Below are positions 5,263-6,769 of a stretch of 6,769 nt of DNA, one piece after another. The stretch is from a bacterium (GTDB lineage Bacteria; Vulcanimicrobiota; Vulcanimicrobiia; Vulcanimicrobiales; SCRA01), in assembly GCA_028869325.1 (NCBI GenBank), contig JAGWST010000291.1, positions 1-6,769 on the forward strand, written 5' to 3'. Made by a program: the position numbers and the translations under genes. Each line of letters opens with the position of its first letter. The stretch's first letter is position 1. The notes below the pieces were generated by a model that saw only the letters and a list, made by a program, of their open reading frames with translations, was not told the origin of the DNA and searched no databases.

Positions 5263-6769
5263 CTAGTACTCTCCTGGGGAAAGCGTTCGAAATCACCCGT
5301 GCGCAGCTTGGCTCTCAGGATCTTGCCCGAGGGCGACAGAGGCAGGCTCTTGACGAAGACGTACTCCCGGGGGCGTTTGAAGAGCGTCATGCCGCTGCTG
5401 ACGCAGAATTGGTCGAGGTCTCCGGCCGGCGGAACCTGTGCCGCCGGCTCCACGTAGGCGACGATGCGTTGGCCCAGCCGCTCGTCGGGGACGCCGATGA
5501 CGGCCACCCGCCCCACTCCGGAATGGCGCGCCAGCACGTCCTCCACTTCGACGGGAAAGACGTTCTCGCCACCGCTGATGATCATGTCGTCGACGCGCCC
5601 CACCACGAAGAGGTCGCCGTCCTCGTCCAGACGGCCGAGGTCCCCCGTGAAGTACCAGCCTCCACGAATCGCGCGCGCATCGGCATCGGGACGGTTTCGA
5701 TAGCCTTGAAAGGCTTCGTCGGAAGTCAGCTCGACGATCACTTCACCGGTCTCCCCCCGTGGCGCGACGTCGCCGGCGTCCCGAGCGTCGATCCGTACCA
5801 CGCGCAGCCGTTCGTTCAAACCCGCGCGCCCCGCGCAGGCGGGCTTCTCACGGAGGCGATCGTAGATCGAGAACGTGTAGATCTCCGTCGAGCCGTAGTG
5901 GTTGACGAAGATCTCCGGCTGGAACACTTCAAAGCAGCGCTCCACCAGGCTTGGCGCCATCGGAGCGCCGGCGTAGCCAAGCTTGCGCAGGGAGCGCAGA
6001 TCGCGCGTGGCGACCTCCGGGAGATTGACTAAATCGAAGTACAACGTCGGCGCAAGGTAGAGGTTGGTGACGCGCTCGCGTTCGATAGCCTCTAACGCTT
6101 CGCGCGCCCGGAACTGCGGCATGGCCACGAACGTACCGTTCAGCAGGGCCATGGAGATCAAGGAGCGCACGCCCATCGTGTGATAGAGCGGCATCACGCC
6201 CAGCGTCACCTCATCCCGGCCGTACCGATTCTGAGCCACGTGCGCCAGCGCTGCCGCACGCTCCGCACGGTGCGAGCGGGGAACGCCCTTGGGCCGGCCC
6301 GTCGTTCCAGAGGTGTAGAGGAGCAGCGAGATGCTTTCGTCCGCGACGAACTCGCCTTCGGACGCCGGCGCCTCCAACAACGAAGCGTACGACATCGGAT
6401 CCGGAGCGGCCGCATCCACGGCGAGCGCCGCCAGCCCCTGCGCCCGCGCTAGCTCCCCCAGCGCCGTGCTGGCCGCCTCATAGACGACGGCCACGGGCGC
6501 GGCATCCTGCAACACGTACTGGAACTCATTGCGCCCCAAGCGCCAGTTGACGGGAGCAAAGACCGCACCGATCGCCTGACACGCCCAGTAGAGCGTGGTC
6601 ATCGGCTCGCCGTTCTTGAGCACGACTACCAGGCGCTGCCCTGGGCCCAAGCCCATACGCCGCAAGCCGCCCGCCACGTGCCTGATTCTCGCCAGCCATG
6701 CCTCGTACGTCAGGCGAAGCCCACCGTCGACGATGGCCAGATGCCTGGGGTCCCGCTCGACCGACGCCA
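5259..6769 (-). CDS. Aryl/acyl-CoA ligase (AMP-forming), N-terminus off window
   Basis: This adenylate-forming enzyme activates a carboxylic acid with ATP and CoA. The frame is open through the right edge, giving 502 visible residues. An internal GTG at 6677 is not the start, because DGGLRLTYEAWLARIRH upstream of it is normal N-terminal sequence for the family. Perhaps 10-30 residues are missing. Visible motifs are YTSGTTGRPKG (151-161, P-loop), MPLYHTMGV (about 192-200), YGSTE (about 291-295), YFTGDLG (372-378), GRVDDMIISGGENVFPVEVE (hinge and A8 region, about 390-409) and SGKILR with catalytic Lys482. The MPLYH, DDMIISGGEN and FCVSS...FKRP segments resemble 4-chlorobenzoate- and benzoate-type CoA ligases as I remember them, pointing to an aromatic or cyclic acid. 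That is a family resemblance, not proof. It is the first visible gene of the operon; the promoter and any earlier genes lie to the right, out of view. Confidence 0.94.
   Translation of the reverse strand, partial: ASVERDPRHLAIVDGGLRLTYEAWLARIRHVAGGLRRMGLGPGQRLVVVLKNGEPMTTLYWACQAIGAVFAPVNWRLGRNEFQYVLQDAAPVAVVYEAASTALGELARAQGLAALAVDAAAPDPMSYASLLEAPASEGEFVADESISLLLYTSGTTGRPKGVPRSHRAERAAALAHVAQNRYGRDEVTLGVMPLYHTMGVRSLISMALLNGTFVAMPQFRAREALEAIERERVTNLYLAPTLYFDLVNLPEVATRDLRSLRKLGYAGAPMAPSLVERCFEVFQPEIFVNHYGSTEIYTFSIYDRLREKPACAGRAGLNERLRVVRIDARDAGDVAPRGETGEVIVELTSDEAFQGYRNRPDADARAIRGGWYFTGDLGRLDEDGDLFVVGRVDDMIISGGENVFPVEVEDVLARHSGVGRVAVIGVPDERLGQRIVAYVEPAAQVPPAGDLDQFCVSSGMTLFKRPREYVFVKSLPLSPSGKILRAKLRTGDFERFPQESTR
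5271..5275 (-). promoter_or_regulatory. Ribosome binding site of the hydratase gene, inside the ligase coding end
   Basis: AGGAG on the minus strand lies 8 bases before the ATG at 5262, within the last codons of the ligase gene. The site decides the hydratase start and fits a 4-bp ATGA overlap with translational coupling. Confidence 0.65.

Noticed and set aside
1..6769. CRISPR array, tRNA, rRNA, riboswitch or phage genes
   Set aside because: No regularly spaced repeats, tRNA-like cloverleaf or rRNA signatures were seen, and nearly all of the window is accounted for by the protein genes and IS remnants.

Overview
This 6.8-kb window is GC-rich bacterial DNA with tightly packed genes. It has two parts: a left flank of about 0.8 kb of insertion-sequence debris on the plus strand, and a minus-strand catabolic operon of five genes filling the rest. 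Nothing in the window fixes the taxon. GC-rich codon use, 4-bp gene overlaps and Shine-Dalgarno sites of the AGGAG type only indicate a GC-rich bacterium. An environmental, metabolically versatile one is likely but unproven.

Left flank (1 to about 820, plus strand). The window opens inside istB, the ATP-binding transposition helper of an IS21-family element. After its stop codon come two near-identical direct repeats (401-421 and 423-444), which look like the multiple terminal repeats of an IS21 end. The sequence then passes straight into the C-terminal third of an IS256-family (mutator-type) transposase with no start of its own. The simplest reading is that an IS21-type element inserted into an IS256-type transposase gene, whose 5' part should lie beyond the left edge. 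A possible right end of the IS256 element lies near 793-817.

Operon (872 to beyond 6769, minus strand, read right to left). The order is: aryl/acyl-CoA ligase (N-terminus off the window), enoyl-CoA hydratase-family protein, NAD-type short-chain dehydrogenase (SDR), aldehyde dehydrogenase (ALDH), and a UbiD-family decarboxylase that uses prenylated FMN. Ligase/hydratase and ALDH/UbiD are each joined by an ATGA overlap. Hydratase and SDR are 2 bp apart, and SDR and ALDH 22 bp apart. All active-site signatures are present, so the genes look functional. The operon ends at a small bulged hairpin just before the IS remnants. No promoter, regulator, transporter or ubiX gene is in the window.

How the genes may work together (inference). 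The set suggests breakdown of an unsaturated or aromatic carboxylic acid: activation to a CoA thioester, hydration of a side-chain double bond, oxidation or cleavage to an aldehyde, oxidation of the aldehyde to an acid, and non-oxidative decarboxylation by UbiD. Ferulate or p-coumarate breakdown to a phenol through an aryl aldehyde and an aryl acid would use most of these classes. However, the hydratase carries the ordinary glutamate pair rather than the known feruloyl-CoA hydratase-lyase residues, and the SDR has no place in that route. The true substrate is open, and this is the most interesting part of the window.
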